The notes: generated by a model from the letters alone, not told the origin. A stretch of DNA of 64,000 nucleotides from Panicum virgatum (GCF_016808335.1 NC_053145.1:682001-746000); one strand, 5' to 3'. Shown: positions 22,653 to 35,150, counted from the stretch's first letter. Numbers and translations are program-made.

Positions 22653-25600
22653 ATGGTGTTGCGTTCGGGAAATGAAAGGGATGGTGCCAGTGGTTCGGGT
22701 GGTAATAACCACCGCAACAACGAGGATCCCCTTCCTAATCCTCCAGTTCACCCAAACCTCGCGGACGTCCTGGCCCGACAAACTGAACTCATGGCACACC
22801 TAGTCAATCAGTTGGGCAATTCCGGCAATAATGGTCCAAGAGCTGAGCCTCAAGTGAACAGGTTCGGAGATTTCTTCCGCACCAACCCGCCTATCTTCCG
22901 TGGCTCCAAAGATCCTCTGGATGCCGATTTCTGGCTCAATGTGATTGAAGAGAAGCTTGATCTTATTGAGTGTGAGCCTCATGAGAAGGTACTCTTTGCT
23001 GCTCATCAACTTCATGATGCCCCTGGGGCTTGGTGGCGGAATTTTAAAGCATCTCATCCTGCTGACTACCGCTTCACATGGGAAGAGTTTCGTACGGCTT
23101 TCCGCTCCTTCCATATTCCCAAGGGTATCATGGACATCAAGAAGAAGGAATTTCTCAATCTCACTCAAGGAAGTCGTGATGTGATGGCATATGTGAATAT
23201 CTTCAATACCCTTTCCCAGTATGCACCTGAAGAAGTGGCCACCGATGCCAAGAAGCAAGATCGCCTGTATGATGGGCTCTCCGCAGAGTTGCAAGACAAA
23301 CTCTCCACTACCAAGTTTGAAGACTTCAATGACTTGGTGAATATTGCCATCAGATCTGAGCATAAGATGAAGAATCTTGAGGCAAAGAACAAGCGTCCTG
23401 CTCCTACCTCAGCAGGCGGTAGCTCCTCGCGTCCACGTCTGGGGCCTTCTCCTTTTCCACCTCGGGCGCCGGGTGCTCAAGCTCCACGTCCTATGTGGAT
23501 TGTGCGTCACCCTCAACCTCCTCAAGGACAAGCTCCTAGGCCGGTCAGTGCTTATTGGAACAACCCAGGTGTGACCGCAAAGGGTCCGTGCTTCAATTGT
23601 GGTGGCTTAGGCCACATCTCTAGGGACTGCCCCTCTCCGAGGCGTGGTGGTGCCTTCAATGCACCTAGGCCCAATACTCCTCTGCCTCAAGCACAACGTC
23701 AAGAAGCTAAGCCACAACAAGCTCCTAAACGTGGCCGTCTTAACTACACCACCGCTGAAGAAATTCCGGAGAATGCTGAAGTACTCATGGGTACGCTCCT
23801 AACCAATTCCCACCCTGCTATGGTTCTTTTTGATTCTGGAGCAACTTTTTCTTTCATCAGCAAGAAATTTATGCTGCATAACAAGCTTGAGATGCAAAAC
23901 CTACAAGTGCCATACCATATAGAATCACCGGGTGGGGAAATCATTGCCAAACACTTTGCTAGTGAGGTTCCAATTCTCATTGGGGGAGTTACCTTTCGAG
24001 CCAATTTTCTCATTCTAGACAAGCTAGAGTTAGATGTGATTCTTGGGATGAATTGGTTGAGTAAGCATGACGGAGTTATCAAATGTGGGCCCCGTACCAT
24101 TGATCTTTTGCACCCTTCTGGGAGTAGAGTTGTACTGTCCCTTGCCAAGGTGAAATCTTGTTTATATGCCTTGGCAAGTACCAAAACCACGGTGTTGGAG
24201 AATATTCCCGTGGTTTGTGAGTATCCGGATGTCTTTCCAGAAGAATTACCTGGTATGCCTCCTGATCGTGAGGTGGAGTTCGTCATAGAGCTCAAGCCCG
24301 GAACTGCTCCTATCTCTAGACAACCTTACCGAATGCCTCCCAATGAGTTGAAAGAATTGAAGAAACAACTCAAGACTTTATTGGACAAGGGTTTCATTCG
24401 TCCGAGCTCCTCTCCTTGGGGATGCCCGGCTCTTTTTGTGAAGAAGAAAGATGATAGTTTGCGGATGTGTGTTGATTACCGTCCGTTAAACGAAGTCACT
24501 ATCAAGAACAAATATCCTCTTCCACGGATTGATATATTGTTTGATCAACTCTTTGGAGCTCGTTATTTTTCTAAGATTGATTTAAGGTTGGGTTATCATC
24601 AAATCAAGATTCGAATTGAAGACATTCCGAAAACGGCTTTCTCTACTAGATACGGTCTCTATGAATTCACTGTCATGTCTTTCGGCCTCACCAATGCACC
24701 GGCTTATTTCATGTATCTGATGAATAGCATCTTCATGGAGGAACTTGATGTCTTTGTGATCATCTTCATTGATGATATCCTCATTTATTCCAAGACCAAA
24801 GAAGATCATGCTCGTCACATTCAGATTGTCCTTCAAAAACTTAGGGAGCATCGTCTTTATGCCAAGTTTAGCAAATGTGAGTTTTGGCTTGAAGAAGTAT
24901 CTTTTCTTGGTCATGTCCTCTCCAAGGATGGTATTGCTGTAGATCCTAGTAAGGTGCAGGATGTTTTGGATTGGAAGCAACCTCAGAATGTCCATGAGAT
25001 TCGGAGTTTTCTGGGACTTGCGGGATATTACCGCCGGTTCATAGAGAACTTCTCTAAAATTGCGAAGCCTATGACCGAGTTATTGAAAAATGGGGTCAAG
25101 TTTGAGTGGTCCCCAGCCTGTGAAGAAGCCTTTCAAACCTTTAAGGATCGCCTCACTACTGCTCCAGTTCTTGCTCAGCCGGATATTTCCAAGAGCTTTG
25201 ATGTCTATTGCGATGCTTCTCGCATTGGTCTTGGCTGTGTTCTTATGCAAGAAGGCCGAGTGGTGGCCTATGCCTCTCGTCAACTCAAGCGACATGAAGA
25301 AAATTATCCTACCCATGATTTAGAGCTTGCGGCTGTTGTCCATGCTCTAAAGATATGGCGTCATTATCTGCTTGGTAATCATTGCAACATCTATACTGAC
25401 CATAAGAGCCTCAAGTATATTTTTACTCAATCTGATCTCAATATGAGGCAACGTCGATGGCTTGAGTTAATCAAGGATTATGACATTGAAGTGCACTATC
25501 ATCCCGGTAAGGCGAATGTCGTCGCCGATGCGCTAAGCCGAAAGGCTCAATGCAACTGCTTGACCATAGCTCCTCCTGTGCATACTCTTTGTGATGATCT

Positions 25601-27098
25601 CCGGAAACTCGGAATTTCTATGGTCAAAGAAGGCTATCTTGCTACTCTTACAGTCAGATCTGATCTTTATGATCAAATTAAGGAAGTCCAAAAGAAGAAT
25701 AAGGGTATGGCTCGAATTCGTGAGTTAATGAATCAGGGCAAAGCTCGATGTTTCTCTACGGATGATCAAGGGGTTTTATTCTTTGGGAAGCGAATTGTGG
25801 TGCCTAAGGATCATAACCTCAGGCGAATTATTCTTGATGAAGCCCACAGTTCTCAATTTTCCATTCACCCAGGTAGTACCAAAATGTATCAAGATCTCAA
25901 GCAAAGATTTTGGTGGACTCGCATGAAGCGAGAAATTGCTCGGTACGTCTCTGAGTGCGATGTTTGCCAAAGGGTTAAAGCCGAACATCTTAAACCAGCT
26001 GGTACTCTTCAGCCCTTGCCTATCCCATCATGGAAGTGGGAAGAAATTGGAATGGATTTCATCACTGGATTACCCAAGTCTTCTCAAGGGTATGATTCTA
26101 TATGGGTAATTGTGGATCGATTGACGAAGTCGGCTCATTTTCTTCCAGTGAAGACTACTTATCTTGTCAAGCAATATGCGGAGTTGTACCTTACCCGCAT
26201 CGTTTGTCTTCATGGTGTTCCCAAGAAAATTGTTTCTGATCGTGGTCCTCAGTTTGTTGCCCACTTTTGGAGAAGTCTTCATGAAGCCATGGGAACTGAC
26301 CTCACCTACAGTACTGCTTATCATCCTCAAACTGACGGTCAAGCCGAGAGAGTCAATCAAGTCTTAGAAGACATGCTGCGAGCCTGTGCTCTAATCTATG
26401 AGAAGAAATGGGTTACTTGCTTGCCGTTCGCAGAATTCTCTTATAATAATAGTTATCAAGCAAGTATCAAAATGTCACCGTTTGAAGCTCTCTATGGAAG
26501 ACGGTGCAGAACTCCGATCAACTGGTCCGAATCGGGAGAAAGGCCTTTCTATGGTCCAGACTTGGTAAAAGATGCTGAGGATCAAGTCAGAATTATCCGT
26601 GAGAATCTTCGCATTGCTCAATCTCGTCAGAAGACTTATGCTGATCGTCGTCGCCGAGAACTCCATCTCAAGATTGGTGATTATGTCTATCTCAAGGTTT
26701 CTCCATTTAAGGGCACTCGCCGTTTCCAAGTCAGAGGAAAATTAGCGCCACGCTATGTCGGACCTTTTCGAATCATCAAGAAAGTTGGAGCAGTGGCTTA
26801 TCAATTGGAACTTCCTCAATCACTCTCCGCAGTGCACAATGTCTTTCATATCTCTCAGTTGAAGCAGTGCCATCGTGTTCCAGCTGACGCCGTCGACCTT
26901 GAGTCACTTGATCTTCAACCAGGTCTTACCTACGAAGAACATCCAATTGCCATTCTTGATCGAGATGAAAGAAAGGTGAAGCGTAGCATGGTGAAGTTAG
27001 TAAAGGTTCAATGGAGCAATCATTCCGAAGATGAAGCCACTTGGGAGCGTGAGGATCGATTACGTCAAGAATATCCGGAATTCTTTTCTGATGAGTAA
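22653..27098 (+). CDS. Gag-Pol polyprotein with chromodomain (Ty3/gypsy)
   Basis: One intact frame of 1,481 aa from the ATG at 22653; the frame opens 15 nt earlier without an ATG. Domain order, with approximate residues: gag (80-240), CCHC zinc knuckle [14 protein letters not shown] (about 312), aspartic protease LFDSGA (about 393), reverse transcriptase with VIIFIDDIL (about 705), RNase H starting FDVYCDAS (about 850), integrase with an HHCC finger (about 1063-1110) and DDE core including [12 protein letters not shown] and QAERVNQ (about 1132-1240), then a C-terminal chromodomain near [16 protein letters not shown] (about 1450). All catalytic residues look intact. The encoded enzymes would copy and integrate the element, and the chromodomain is thought to bias insertion toward heterochromatin. 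Insertion beside a gene is therefore mildly unexpected. Confidence 0.96.
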   Translation: MVLRSGNERDGASGSGGNNHRNNEDPLPNPPVHPNLADVLARQTELMAHLVNQLGNSGNNGPRAEPQVNRFGDFFRTNPPIFRGSKDPLDADFWLNVIEEKLDLIECEPHEKVLFAAHQLHDAPGAWWRNFKASHPADYRFTWEEFRTAFRSFHIPKGIMDIKKKEFLNLTQGSRDVMAYVNIFNTLSQYAPEEVATDAKKQDRLYDGLSAELQDKLSTTKFEDFNDLVNIAIRSEHKMKNLEAKNKRPAPTSAGGSSSRPRLGPSPFPPRAPGAQAPRPMWIVRHPQPPQGQAPRPVSAYWNNPGVTAKGPCFNCGGLGHISRDCPSPRRGGAFNAPRPNTPLPQAQRQEAKPQQAPKRGRLNYTTAEEIPENAEVLMGTLLTNSHPAMVLFDSGATFSFISKKFMLHNKLEMQNLQVPYHIESPGGEIIAKHFASEVPILIGGVTFRANFLILDKLELDVILGMNWLSKHDGVIKCGPRTIDLLHPSGSRVVLSLAKVKSCLYALASTKTTVLENIPVVCEYPDVFPEELPGMPPDREVEFVIELKPGTAPISRQPYRMPPNELKELKKQLKTLLDKGFIRPSSSPWGCPALFVKKKDDSLRMCVDYRPLNEVTIKNKYPLPRIDILFDQLFGARYFSKIDLRLGYHQIKIRIEDIPKTAFSTRYGLYEFTVMSFGLTNAPAYFMYLMNSIFMEELDVFVIIFIDDILIYSKTKEDHARHIQIVLQKLREHRLYAKFSKCEFWLEEVSFLGHVLSKDGIAVDPSKVQDVLDWKQPQNVHEIRSFLGLAGYYRRFIENFSKIAKPMTELLKNGVKFEWSPACEEAFQTFKDRLTTAPVLAQPDISKSFDVYCDASRIGLGCVLMQEGRVVAYASRQLKRHEENYPTHDLELAAVVHALKIWRHYLLGNHCNIYTDHKSLKYIFTQSDLNMRQRRWLELIKDYDIEVHYHPGKANVVADALSRKAQCNCLTIAPPVHTLCDDLRKLGISMVKEGYLATLTVRSDLYDQIKEVQKKNKGMARIRELMNQGKARCFSTDDQGVLFFGKRIVVPKDHNLRRIILDEAHSSQFSIHPGSTKMYQDLKQRFWWTRMKREIARYVSECDVCQRVKAEHLKPAGTLQPLPIPSWKWEEIGMDFITGLPKSSQGYDSIWVIVDRLTKSAHFLPVKTTYLVKQYAELYLTRIVCLHGVPKKIVSDRGPQFVAHFWRSLHEAMGTDLTYSTAYHPQTDGQAERVNQVLEDMLRACALIYEKKWVTCLPFAEFSYNNSYQASIKMSPFEALYGRRCRTPINWSESGERPFYGPDLVKDAEDQVRIIRENLRIAQSRQKTYADRRRRELHLKIGDYVYLKVSPFKGTRRFQVRGKLAPRYVGPFRIIKKVGAVAYQLELPQSLSAVHNVFHISQLKQCHRVPADAVDLESLDLQPGLTYEEHPIAILDRDERKVKRSMVKLVKVQWSNHSEDEATWEREDRLRQEYPEFFSDE

Positions 27099-27335
27099 GT
27101 TTTCTCTCAATCACCCCACCTTCTTGATGAAGTTCATAGTTCTAGATGTTATATATGTGTACACAGTCACCATCAAAAAAAAAAAAAACCCTAGGAATGT
27201 CTCACACCACATCATCCTTGCCTTGGTGCATCATCTCTTAGATGTTTACCTTGTCTAGGTGAATATGGCCTCAACCTAGTCCGAGTTTTATCCTTTCTCT
27301 TTTTTTTTTCTACCTAAATCTCGGGACGAGATTTT

Positions 27336-27350
27336 CTTAAGGGGGGAGAT
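27336..27350 (+). other. Polypurine tract of the gypsy element
   Basis: A purine run AAGGGGGGAGA lies directly before the TG of the 3' LTR, the position of the plus-strand primer. Confidence 0.85.
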
Positions 27351-30241
27351 TGTCACAACCCAGAAAAAAAAAAGGAAAAAGAAAATGAAAATCCCCGCCG
27401 GGCCCCACCTGTCAGCCTCTTTCTCCCTTCTCTCTGTTTTGCTCCGTGCGCAGCCCGCACGCGTCGCCGTCGCCGGCCATCCTCGGGCCACGTGCCGGCG
27501 ATCCTCGCTTCGCGTGCATCCTTATCCGCACGGCCGCCCGCTCCCCCTCGCCCTCTAGCTCCCGTGCCCGACCGGCCTTCCTCTCCAACCCTAGCGCCCG
27601 ATCCCCTTCTCCATCGCCGCCGCCCGAGCTCCCTCCCCATCGCCGATTCACCCGCTCCGGTGAGCGCCGCCGCAATTCCTCGCTTGGGGAGCTCCCTCGC
27701 GTCGTCATCCTCCGATTTCGCCCCTAATCCGGCCCTTTCCCCTCCCCTGCAGGGCCGCCGGCGAGAGCCTTCGCCCGCCGCCGCCTCTGTTTGCTGCGCC
27801 GCCGCCTCGCCACCGTTTCCCGCTGTCCAAGCCGCCGGTGAGCTTCGCCATCACCTAGGGCACGCCATGCGCCCTCGCCCTTCGCCCCTCCAGCCTTGCT
27901 CCGCCGCGCCGCCGTTCGCCGGCGCCGCCGCGCGCGCGTGGGCGCGCCCAGGTGCGGGGTCAAGGCAGGCCTTGGCCTTGACCCGGCCTGGTGGTGCCGC
28001 CCGGCCCCCTGGGCCCACCTGTCGGTGGCCGGGGTGGCTACCTCGGGTAGACCTAGCGTTTTAGCTAGGGTTTTATTAGGTTTAGTTTTTCTGCAATCTT
28101 GCAAAATCCATAGAAAATCATGTGTAGCTCCAAAAATTATGAAACTTGTTTTGTTGAGTTCCTCTAGCTGAGATCTACCTAGGAAAAATATTATTGTACA
28201 TGGTACTTTGCTGTAGATTTATCTATTGTTTTATCTTGCAAAAGTGAGTTTATTGCTTAGTTATTTGTGTACTGCTTGAAAAATGCCAAACCAAATTTTG
28301 TTAGACTCCTTGTGAGGTTTAGTTTCCAGTGGTGCAGCTTGTTCATGTGTTTCCTTGCTGTTGGTTAGGGTTTCATTTCGTTTTCGTGCTTGCTGCCCAA
28401 AATATGGTTTATTATAGAACTTTGTGCAGGAAAGTGATAAAATTGCAAAACCAATTTTCTTGAGTTCTTTGCATCATCCTCTGCATGTTTAATTTGTTTC
28501 ATGATTAATGCTTGTTGTTAAGTTCGTTTCTTAATTCGTGCATCGCATTCATGCATTTTAGTGACCGGACCGTCGGAGAACGAACCCGTGGAACCAGCCG
28601 AGTCCGTGGAGCCTGAACCTGGAGTCCCGTTCGTGGTCGAGTCGGAAGTGAACCCAGGCAAGCAGCTAAGCATACTCCTTGCACCTATTTAATCTGATTT
28701 AGTTAGCTATCTCACCGGGTAATGTTGGGTTATATATTATCTATGTATTGCATGCTTGTACCTACTTTGATGCATTCTCCTGCCTTGATTCGTTTATTTA
28801 TATCCTTGGCACTAGTTAGATAGTTAATAACTTAATCTGACTAGATGCTTAGCCATGCTTAGAATACTCTTTTTCTTGCTAGAAAGGATTGGATTGGAGT
28901 ATCACATTTACCTGATTATCCTTGATCGCACTTGAGCATCTGGGGCACGTGGAGTGCAGTATCGAGATTCGAGCGGAATGTTAGGGCCTAGAGAATGAAG
29001 TCACATGGGCATAGTCCGCTTGGATCGATTAAGGACCGAGTGGACGACGTCGGTTTTGAGCACCTTTCCGTGCTACCACATATCCAATATAATGGAACGG
29101 ATAAGACAATTACCTTCTTTGACTTGCTCATTGATGTGCAGTCCTAGCTACGTGGCTACAGGCTATGCAGAGAGGCTTAGTGTGTCCCCAGGTGGACTTA
29201 TGTGTAGGAAAGTTTAGAGATGTCCCTGGTGGAACTAAGTCTCTACTCGTAAGCTAGGTGTGAGGTTCAATGATCGAGCCATGTTGAGAACGGTTGACGT
29301 GAGTATCCCCTTGCCCGGCGTGATCGGTTGGGTGAGTCGTATGGTCCTCGCGTCGTGTGGGTAAAGTAGTACACCCTTGCAAGGTTAAATCAATTCGAAT
29401 TGCCGCGCTCTCGGTTATGAGCACGCTCTTTAACCCATGAACTCCTCATAGATTATCGTTTATGTTGAGAATGGTTCATGTTTTAGCTATGAACAGTTAT
29501 AGTTTATTTTACTCTCTTAATCAACTAAAATTGTTTGGGTTTGGGCAAGATTAATTAAGTTTGCTAGGTGATAGTCTAGGCAGCTTATGCTTATGCAATA
29601 AGTACTTAAACTTAAAGCTTTTCCTTGAGCCTTTGCATGATCCTTGTTTATTTAATCGCGTAAGTCTTGCGGAGTACCTTTTGTACTCAGGGTGCTTTCT
29701 AAACCTAGTTGCAGGTGAGCCAGAAGTGGTGTTCGGCCATTTCTACCCCGCTGATCCTAATGCGGGGGAAGAGTAGGCTGTTGCTGCTGTGGTGATGTCC
29801 TTGAGCAAGGCATCATCATCTTAAGTAAGTTTTATCGTAGCTGAGCTTCGGGAGAGCATGTACTTTCAATAAGCTCTAAATCTCTGTTTAATATGACTCG
29901 CGTGAGCCCAAGGCTTGTAAAGTGAAGCGTGAAACCCACCTATATTGAACTTGTAATATTAAGTCTCGAACTCTGGTTTTATATAACTGCTCTTTGTGGA
30001 TTGTTGGCTATGTATTCGATTGTATACGGTATGTGCATATGCTGATTCTGGGCGTATGTTGGAGCACATACCGGGACTACCGGATTTGGTATTATTTTGA
30101 ATAAATGTCGTGTCGGTTATTCGTGTCTCTAGATGTGGGATAACACGTGGCACGCTCTACGGCAAGCACGTGTTAACTCTCATCTGGGTGATAATGACCG
30201 GCGATTCGTTTAAAATAGTATCAAATTGGGCGGTTCTCACA
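27351..30241 (+). repeat. 3' LTR of the gypsy element
   Basis: The same 2,891 bp as the 5' LTR, shifted by exactly 8,264 bp, with two substitutions noted. It ends TCTCACA and is followed by the CCATG duplication and then, 10 bp later, the ATL stop codon on the other strand. Confidence 0.95.
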
Positions 30242-30256
30242 CCATGGATGGGAGTC

Positions 30257-30853
30257 TCAAGATGACGGCGACGCGGCGGCCTCGGCCTGGGCCGTGGTGG
30301 CTCCGATCTCGGCGGTGGCGGCCAGCGGCGCGCGGCACGTGGGGCAGGACGAGCGGCGTCCCCCCGCGAGCCAGCGCTCGATGCAGCGCGCGTGGAAGCC
30401 GTGGCCGCACGCCGGCATCACGCGCACGGCGTCCCCGTCCGCGAACTCCGCCAGGCAGATGGCGCACTCCGCCGCGGCGCCCGCCAGCTTCGTCCCGGCC
30501 GCCGAGTACACCAGGGCCGGCGGCGGCGGGGGCGCCTCCACGGCCGCCTTCTCCGGGTCCTCGTGCGCCCCCGCCGCGCCGCCGGCAGCAGCAGCGCGCC
30601 GGGCTCGGCGGCCGCGCCGGAGCAGGTAGCGCACGGCGGCGTTGAGCGCGAGGGCGAGCGCCAGCGCGGCGAGCAGGGCGGCGAGGATGACGGCCATGTT
30701 GCTGGCGAAGTCGCCGGCGCCCGAGTAGGGGCCCCAGCGGTTGGTGGCGATGGTGCGGCCAGGCGCGGCGGGGCGGGTGGTGGGCACCGGGCGCTGGCCA
30801 TGCGGCTGCTCGTGCTCGTGGTGCTGCTCCTGACCCTGCGGCGCCATGGCCAT
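30257..30853 (-). CDS. ATL-type RING-H2 E3 ubiquitin ligase
   Basis: Intronless protein of 198 aa. A hydrophilic His/Gln-rich N-terminus is followed by one membrane segment (about residues 52-77), a basic stretch, a Pro-rich linker and a RING-H2 finger (Cys130 to Cys173). The finger begins CAICLAEF, continues with CGHGFHARC and ends CPTC. One N-terminal membrane helix, a RING-H2 finger and no introns are the marks of the ATL family, membrane-anchored E3 ligases often linked to defence and stress responses. The spacer before the last CPTC is slightly longer than usual for ATLs. The gypsy element sits 10 bp after the stop codon, so transcription now runs antisense into its LTR. The substrate is unknown. 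Confidence 0.92.
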   Translation of the reverse strand: MAMAPQGQEQHHEHEQPHGQRPVPTTRPAAPGRTIATNRWGPYSGAGDFASNMAVILAALLAALALALALNAAVRYLLRRGRRARRAAAAGGAAGAHEDPEKAAVEAPPPPPALVYSAAGTKLAGAAAECAICLAEFADGDAVRVMPACGHGFHARCIERWLAGGRRSSCPTCRAPLAATAEIGATTAQAEAAASPSS

Positions 30854-30978
30854 GGCCTGCGTGTGCTGTGATTCAATCAGATAGGTCCCTCCTGGCCTGC
30901 CTAGGTGTGAGTGATGGATGGTGGTGCAGTGCTGTGCTGCTACCTGCTAGTGATATACTTGGTCTCGTCCGTCCGTCC

Positions 30979-30984
30979 TTTATA
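30979..30984 (-). promoter_or_regulatory. TATA box of the ATL gene
   Basis: Read on the minus strand, CATATAAAGG lies about 130 bp upstream of the ATL ATG, a suitable distance for the core promoter. Confidence 0.55.
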
Positions 30985-31246
30985 TGGATGACCATGGCTT
31001 GCTTCTTCCTTCCTTTCCTCCCCATAGGCAGCCATGCCCATGGTGACTGACTGGTGCAGTGGTGCAGGTGAAACCCATGGAGTGATTTGGACGGCGCAGG
31101 GAGGGAGGTGACGAGCTGTGCTAGGGTGATGTGGCGCGCAGCCTTTTACATGTGGGCTGTTGTACCTTTTCCTAACCGCCTCTAGCTTCACACATCACGG
31201 CACCAGGCGGGCCTCGCTGCACTGCACTGCACTGCATCTGGTTAAG

Positions 31247-31422
31247 GCTGCGTTTAGTTCTAAAACAATTTGAAAATAATTAATTATATAGTCTAACTGA
31301 TTCCTACGAGACGAATCTAATAATACTAATTAATTCATGATTAAACATTAATTGTCAAATAACAACAAAATGTGCTACGGTAGCCAAACCCAAATTTTTC
31401 ACCAACTAAACACCCCCTAACT
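31247..31422. mobile_element. MITE with GCGTTTAGTT ends
   Basis: The left end CTGCGTTTAGTTCTAAAACA and the right end TTTTTCACCAACTAAACACC are imperfect inverted repeats. Inside is ACGAGACGAATCTAATAATA, as in related elements nearby. Confidence 0.6.
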
Positions 31423-31429
31423 GAAATAG

Positions 31430-32620
31430 ATACTACATGTGCAGTGTTTGTATTTCACATTGACCATGCATGCAACTGGATCAGTAGCTATATATACCAT
31501 GAATGAAAAGGAATAATCTGCAACAGGGGAGAAGAGTGGGCCGGGTAGCTAGAGGCCATCTGAAAAGGGCGAACATTATCAGAGGGGGCCGCAACGCAAT
31601 GAAAAGATGGCTGGCTGCACATCCCATCTCTAAACTCATCAAGAGGCCGTGCCGGCAGCCAAACCCAACCCTTTTCACCCTCTTGATCTTATCTCATTCC
31701 CCCCTAAGCTGCTAGAGCTAGCTACCACCTTTTGTCGATCGGTCGCAACATCAGAAAAGGACATGACCATCTCTCTCTAGTCGCTGCTACTATACATGAA
31801 TCTGTATGTCGTGTGGGTGTTTCGTCCAGCGCCGCACTTCTCCATAGCTCCTCGATAGCTAACACTTAAAGAGAAAAGCTTTATACTGGTTCGAGCAATC
31901 GAACTACGTCCAGTGTAGATGGTGTTCTTCATGAGTTCGAGTGCTACGTGCTTACAAGGGAACACGTTCATCTCCTACCTCCATCGCCTCCGTTGTTCTG
32001 TCCTTGTCAAGGCTCCACACCTCGAGTCCTCGACAGGTGGCAAGCCCCGGCAGAGCTCTCGTCGGTAGATCTGCCGCCGCTAGTTGCTCGCTCCCTGCAC
32101 AGTGCACAACTGCACACTGACCTCCATCTCTCTCCCAGCCCATTGACCGCTCGTCCCCTCCAGAAAATTGCCAATTTCAGGCCGCCTACGAGTTAGTGGG
32201 AACAGTTCCTCGAATTTTGGTCCCTCCTCATTTAGATCACTGACGGTAGAGCTGGATCCGCGTGTCACTGAGCGGAGCCAAAGTCAGGAAAGACTCGTCC
32301 CGAACTAGGATGTGTGCAACATAATGGAATTCCTAATTAAGATTTTAAACCACCGTTGAATTATGTTACCTACCTACTTAGTAGTAGTAGTAGTAGTAAA
32401 TGTAAACAGGGTAAAATCGTTCCTAGAATCACCAACATGCAAATAAAGAGTGAGTAGTCCATGCATGCCAAAATATACTTCATATATACAGCTAAATTTA
32501 TAATGAAAACATTACTATTACATCGATTACTACTAATTTACTATTATATCAAGGGACATTTAATTTGGTAGACGGTTTCTTGGAACATAATGGGATCCAG
32601 TGGGCGACGAGTCGCTTTCA
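31430..32620. other. Intergenic, no gene recognised
   Basis: Upstream of the ATL gene. It holds a short AGT trinucleotide run near 32380 and several short frames without domains. Nothing functional was recognised. Confidence 0.4.
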
Positions 32621-32624
32621 TTTT

Positions 32625-32975
32625 CCCACCCCGTAAACGCAAAAAAACCGTAAATGCAAAAAGTGAAAATGAATCTTGCTAATTTGAAGTACTAAATGAA
32701 GTCTATTTACAAAACTTTTTGCATGGTTGGGCTGTAAATCGCGAGACGAATCTAATGAGCCTACTTAATCCATGATTGTAACAGTGATGCTACAGTAACC
32801 ATTCGCTAATTATTGGTTAATTATGGATTAATTAGCATCATTAGATTCGTCTCGCGATTTACAACCCATTTGTGCAAAAAGTTTTGTAAATAAACTTCAT
32901 TTAGTACTTCAAATTGTCAAGATTCCCACGCAAAAATTTTTTGCGTTTACCTGTAAAAGGAACTAAACAGGGCCA
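32625..32975. mobile_element. MITE forming a long near-perfect hairpin
   Basis: The left arm has GAAGTACTAAATGAAGTCTA, then TTTACAAAACTTTTTGCA and TCGCGAGACGAATCTAATGA. Each of these has its inverted copy in the right arm, ending GGAACTAAACAGGG. The arms span roughly 150 bp each. The element is non-coding and could give a long double-stranded transcript. Confidence 0.75.
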
Positions 32976-33057
32976 TGGTCGCTTGATGGATTTATTTGTT
33001 GCTTGGTCCAAGGCCTAAGCTCTTGTCCTAGCATGCAGCTACCACACTGCTTTTGCA

Positions 33058-33404
33058 GGCCATGTTTGGATGATTCCACCAAAACTTTTGCACTAAAAGA
33101 CGAATCCAGGCATGAAGTACTAAACGAAGTTTATTTGCAAAACCTTTTTAGGAATGGGTGTAACTTTTCGAGACGAATCTAATGAGCCAAGTTTCATCAT
33201 GATTGGCTACAGTGATGCTACAGTAACCGAGCTCAATCATCCTCTAACCATGCGGTCAAATACCTCATTAACTAGAGCAACTGCTACAGTACCACAGTTG
33301 TGGAGGTAATTTTGTAATTAGACTTTATTTAATACCCCTAATTAGTAGTCAAAGCATCGTTTCTCTCTCATCAAAATTTTTCCACCCCCAACCAAACATG
33401 GCCG
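33058..33404. mobile_element. MITE with GGCCATGTTTGG ends
   Basis: The left end GGCCATGTTTGGATGATTCCA and the right end CCCAACCAAACATGGCC are inverted repeats. The internal halves are partly inverted copies around CGAGACGAATCTAATGAGCC. Non-coding. Confidence 0.75.
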
Positions 33405-34390
33405 TCACACAGGAATGCATGCATCCAGCAGGCGATAGGGGCATGTGTACGGCCCGGACATGCATGCGATCGGTATGATGATGATGATATGCTTGAATCA
33501 ATGATCGATCTGCTGCATCCGGCCAGTATGTATGCATGGATTCGGATCGGATATGAATGAATTCGAATCCGGATATCATCTTTTATCATATTTTAATTCG
33601 AATACGAATACGAATTCGAATATTCTCGAATACGAATACAAAACGGATGGTTCGAATTCGAATTCGCATTCGGATGTTTACTCAAAATCAACTCGAAATT
33701 ATTTTCCTAAAATTTAATCTAGATGAATAAGATATTAGTGTCAACTTCATAGATAGCCAACTCGAATTAAAATCAAAGTACTACATAGATCAAAGTAAAC
33801 TAAAATATGGATTCTTCATACAGTACCATACCAAATCAAAGTGAAATCCATCCTTAACAACAATGGTACGACCATTAATGTTAAATTAGATAACAAAGTA
33901 CATGACATTCAACTCAAGTGAACTAAAACTAAAGTGTTTTCTGGTAGCAGTCATCAGTAGGAGCTGGCACAGTAGCACAACTAGCACAAAAAGGTCAAGC
34001 ACCTCTGATCGCCTACAAAAAATTGTTAATTTGTTAATAACACATGTACAAATTTGACACAATTATCTAATAAAAAATCTAAAGGGAATAGTGAATACCT
34101 AAAGAGAGAGCAATCCTAAACATCTTCCAGTTCCACAATGTTGTCACCGTCGATATTGTGGTCAGCAGCATTAGAAGTATCTACAACATGAATGATGATA
34201 TGTATAAACAAATAAATCTAAGCATCTCAAACTAACATCATGTAGTCAAGTTAAATAGTTTATGTACCTCCATCTTGGTCGACATCACCATGAATACTAA
34301 AACCAGATAAATCATCAATGATTGAAGATACATCACTTGGATCTGAAAGAATAGACAACAATTACATGGGAAAAATCAGCAACAACTAAT

Positions 34391-35150
34391 CTACCAACTG
34401 GACATACAAGCAAACAGTACTGAGAAGTATAGAAATGAACTTAATCTTTTTCTCTTTGGCTCCTCATTCAAGTCTGCATAGCACTGAGATGTTCTAGCAT
34501 TTCTAGCAGTTCTAACTTGAGTTTGTTGCACATTGCTAGTTGTAGAAGAACTGGACATAGAGGCATAAGATTCATAAAGATTTTTCAAAATTCTTTTGAA
34601 TTCATACATATCATCATATCCATATTCATCTGACATCTCAGTATAATAAAAGTCAACCACCTTCATCTTGTACCTTAGATCTAAGAAGCATGCAATAGCT
34701 AGAGCAGTATTGCTCATCTCCCAATACTTGTCAAATTTCTCCTTCATGGACTTTGCCATGGAAACAATGAAATTGTTGCTGCTTTTGAGCCACTCAGTGA
34801 TCTTGAGGTTAATCACACAAAATTCAGAAAAGAACAAGTTTGCTGTTGGATAATAAGATCCTGACAAAAACTTCAGTGAAATGCTTCCAAATAGGTGAAG
34901 TTTTCTTCTTTGCACGCTTGACTCTGGTGGGTGGAGTTCCTCCTGCTGCAGCCTCAGATTCAGTCACAACATTAGCTGCACCACTTGCTTCTATATTAAC
35001 CTCTATGTCTCTCTCGCTTGCATTCTTATTAGCAATGCCATTCAGTTCTCCTCCGTTTACAGATGTCGCTGACCTCTGCAACGAAGAAATTTGATATTGA
35101 AAATTCTTGTAAAAGTTGATAGATTCAATCCATTTACATATTTCAGTTGA
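34391..35150 (-). pseudogene. hAT transposase remnant: BED finger joined to C-terminal region
   Basis: Reading on the minus strand, one frame carries the start of a BED zinc finger (KRAKKKTSPIWKHFTEV). A second frame then begins at SGSYYPTANLFF and continues through EKFDKYWEMSNTALAIACFL into DLRYKMKVVDFYY, which is the RICESLEEPER-like C-terminal half. The central catalytic region of several hundred residues is missing and the frame shifts at the joint. Exon-like acidic pieces follow at about 34268-34342 and 34120-34185. The protein cannot be an active transposase. It is named by family resemblance. Confidence 0.75.

Larger units (their letters stand above)
19087..30241 (+). mobile_element. 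Complete Ty3/gypsy retrotransposon, Tekay-type chromovirus (11,155 bp)
   Basis: It has two LTRs of 2,891 bp, a tRNA-iMet-like primer-binding site, one uninterrupted gag-pol frame with a C-terminal chromodomain, a polypurine tract and a perfect 5-bp target-site duplication. The offset between LTRs is a constant 8,264 bp, so there are no indels. Only two substitutions were found by eye (20842/29106 and 21940/30204). The long LTRs, single gag-pol frame and chromodomain point to the Tekay/Del lineage. The element lies on the + strand, antisense to the ATL gene whose 3' UTR it splits. Every part needed for autonomous mobility appears present. Confidence 0.96.

Noticed and set aside
30226..30871. 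Plus-strand frames overlapping the ATL gene
   Set aside because: They are complementary-strand shadows of the GC-rich ATL coding sequence.
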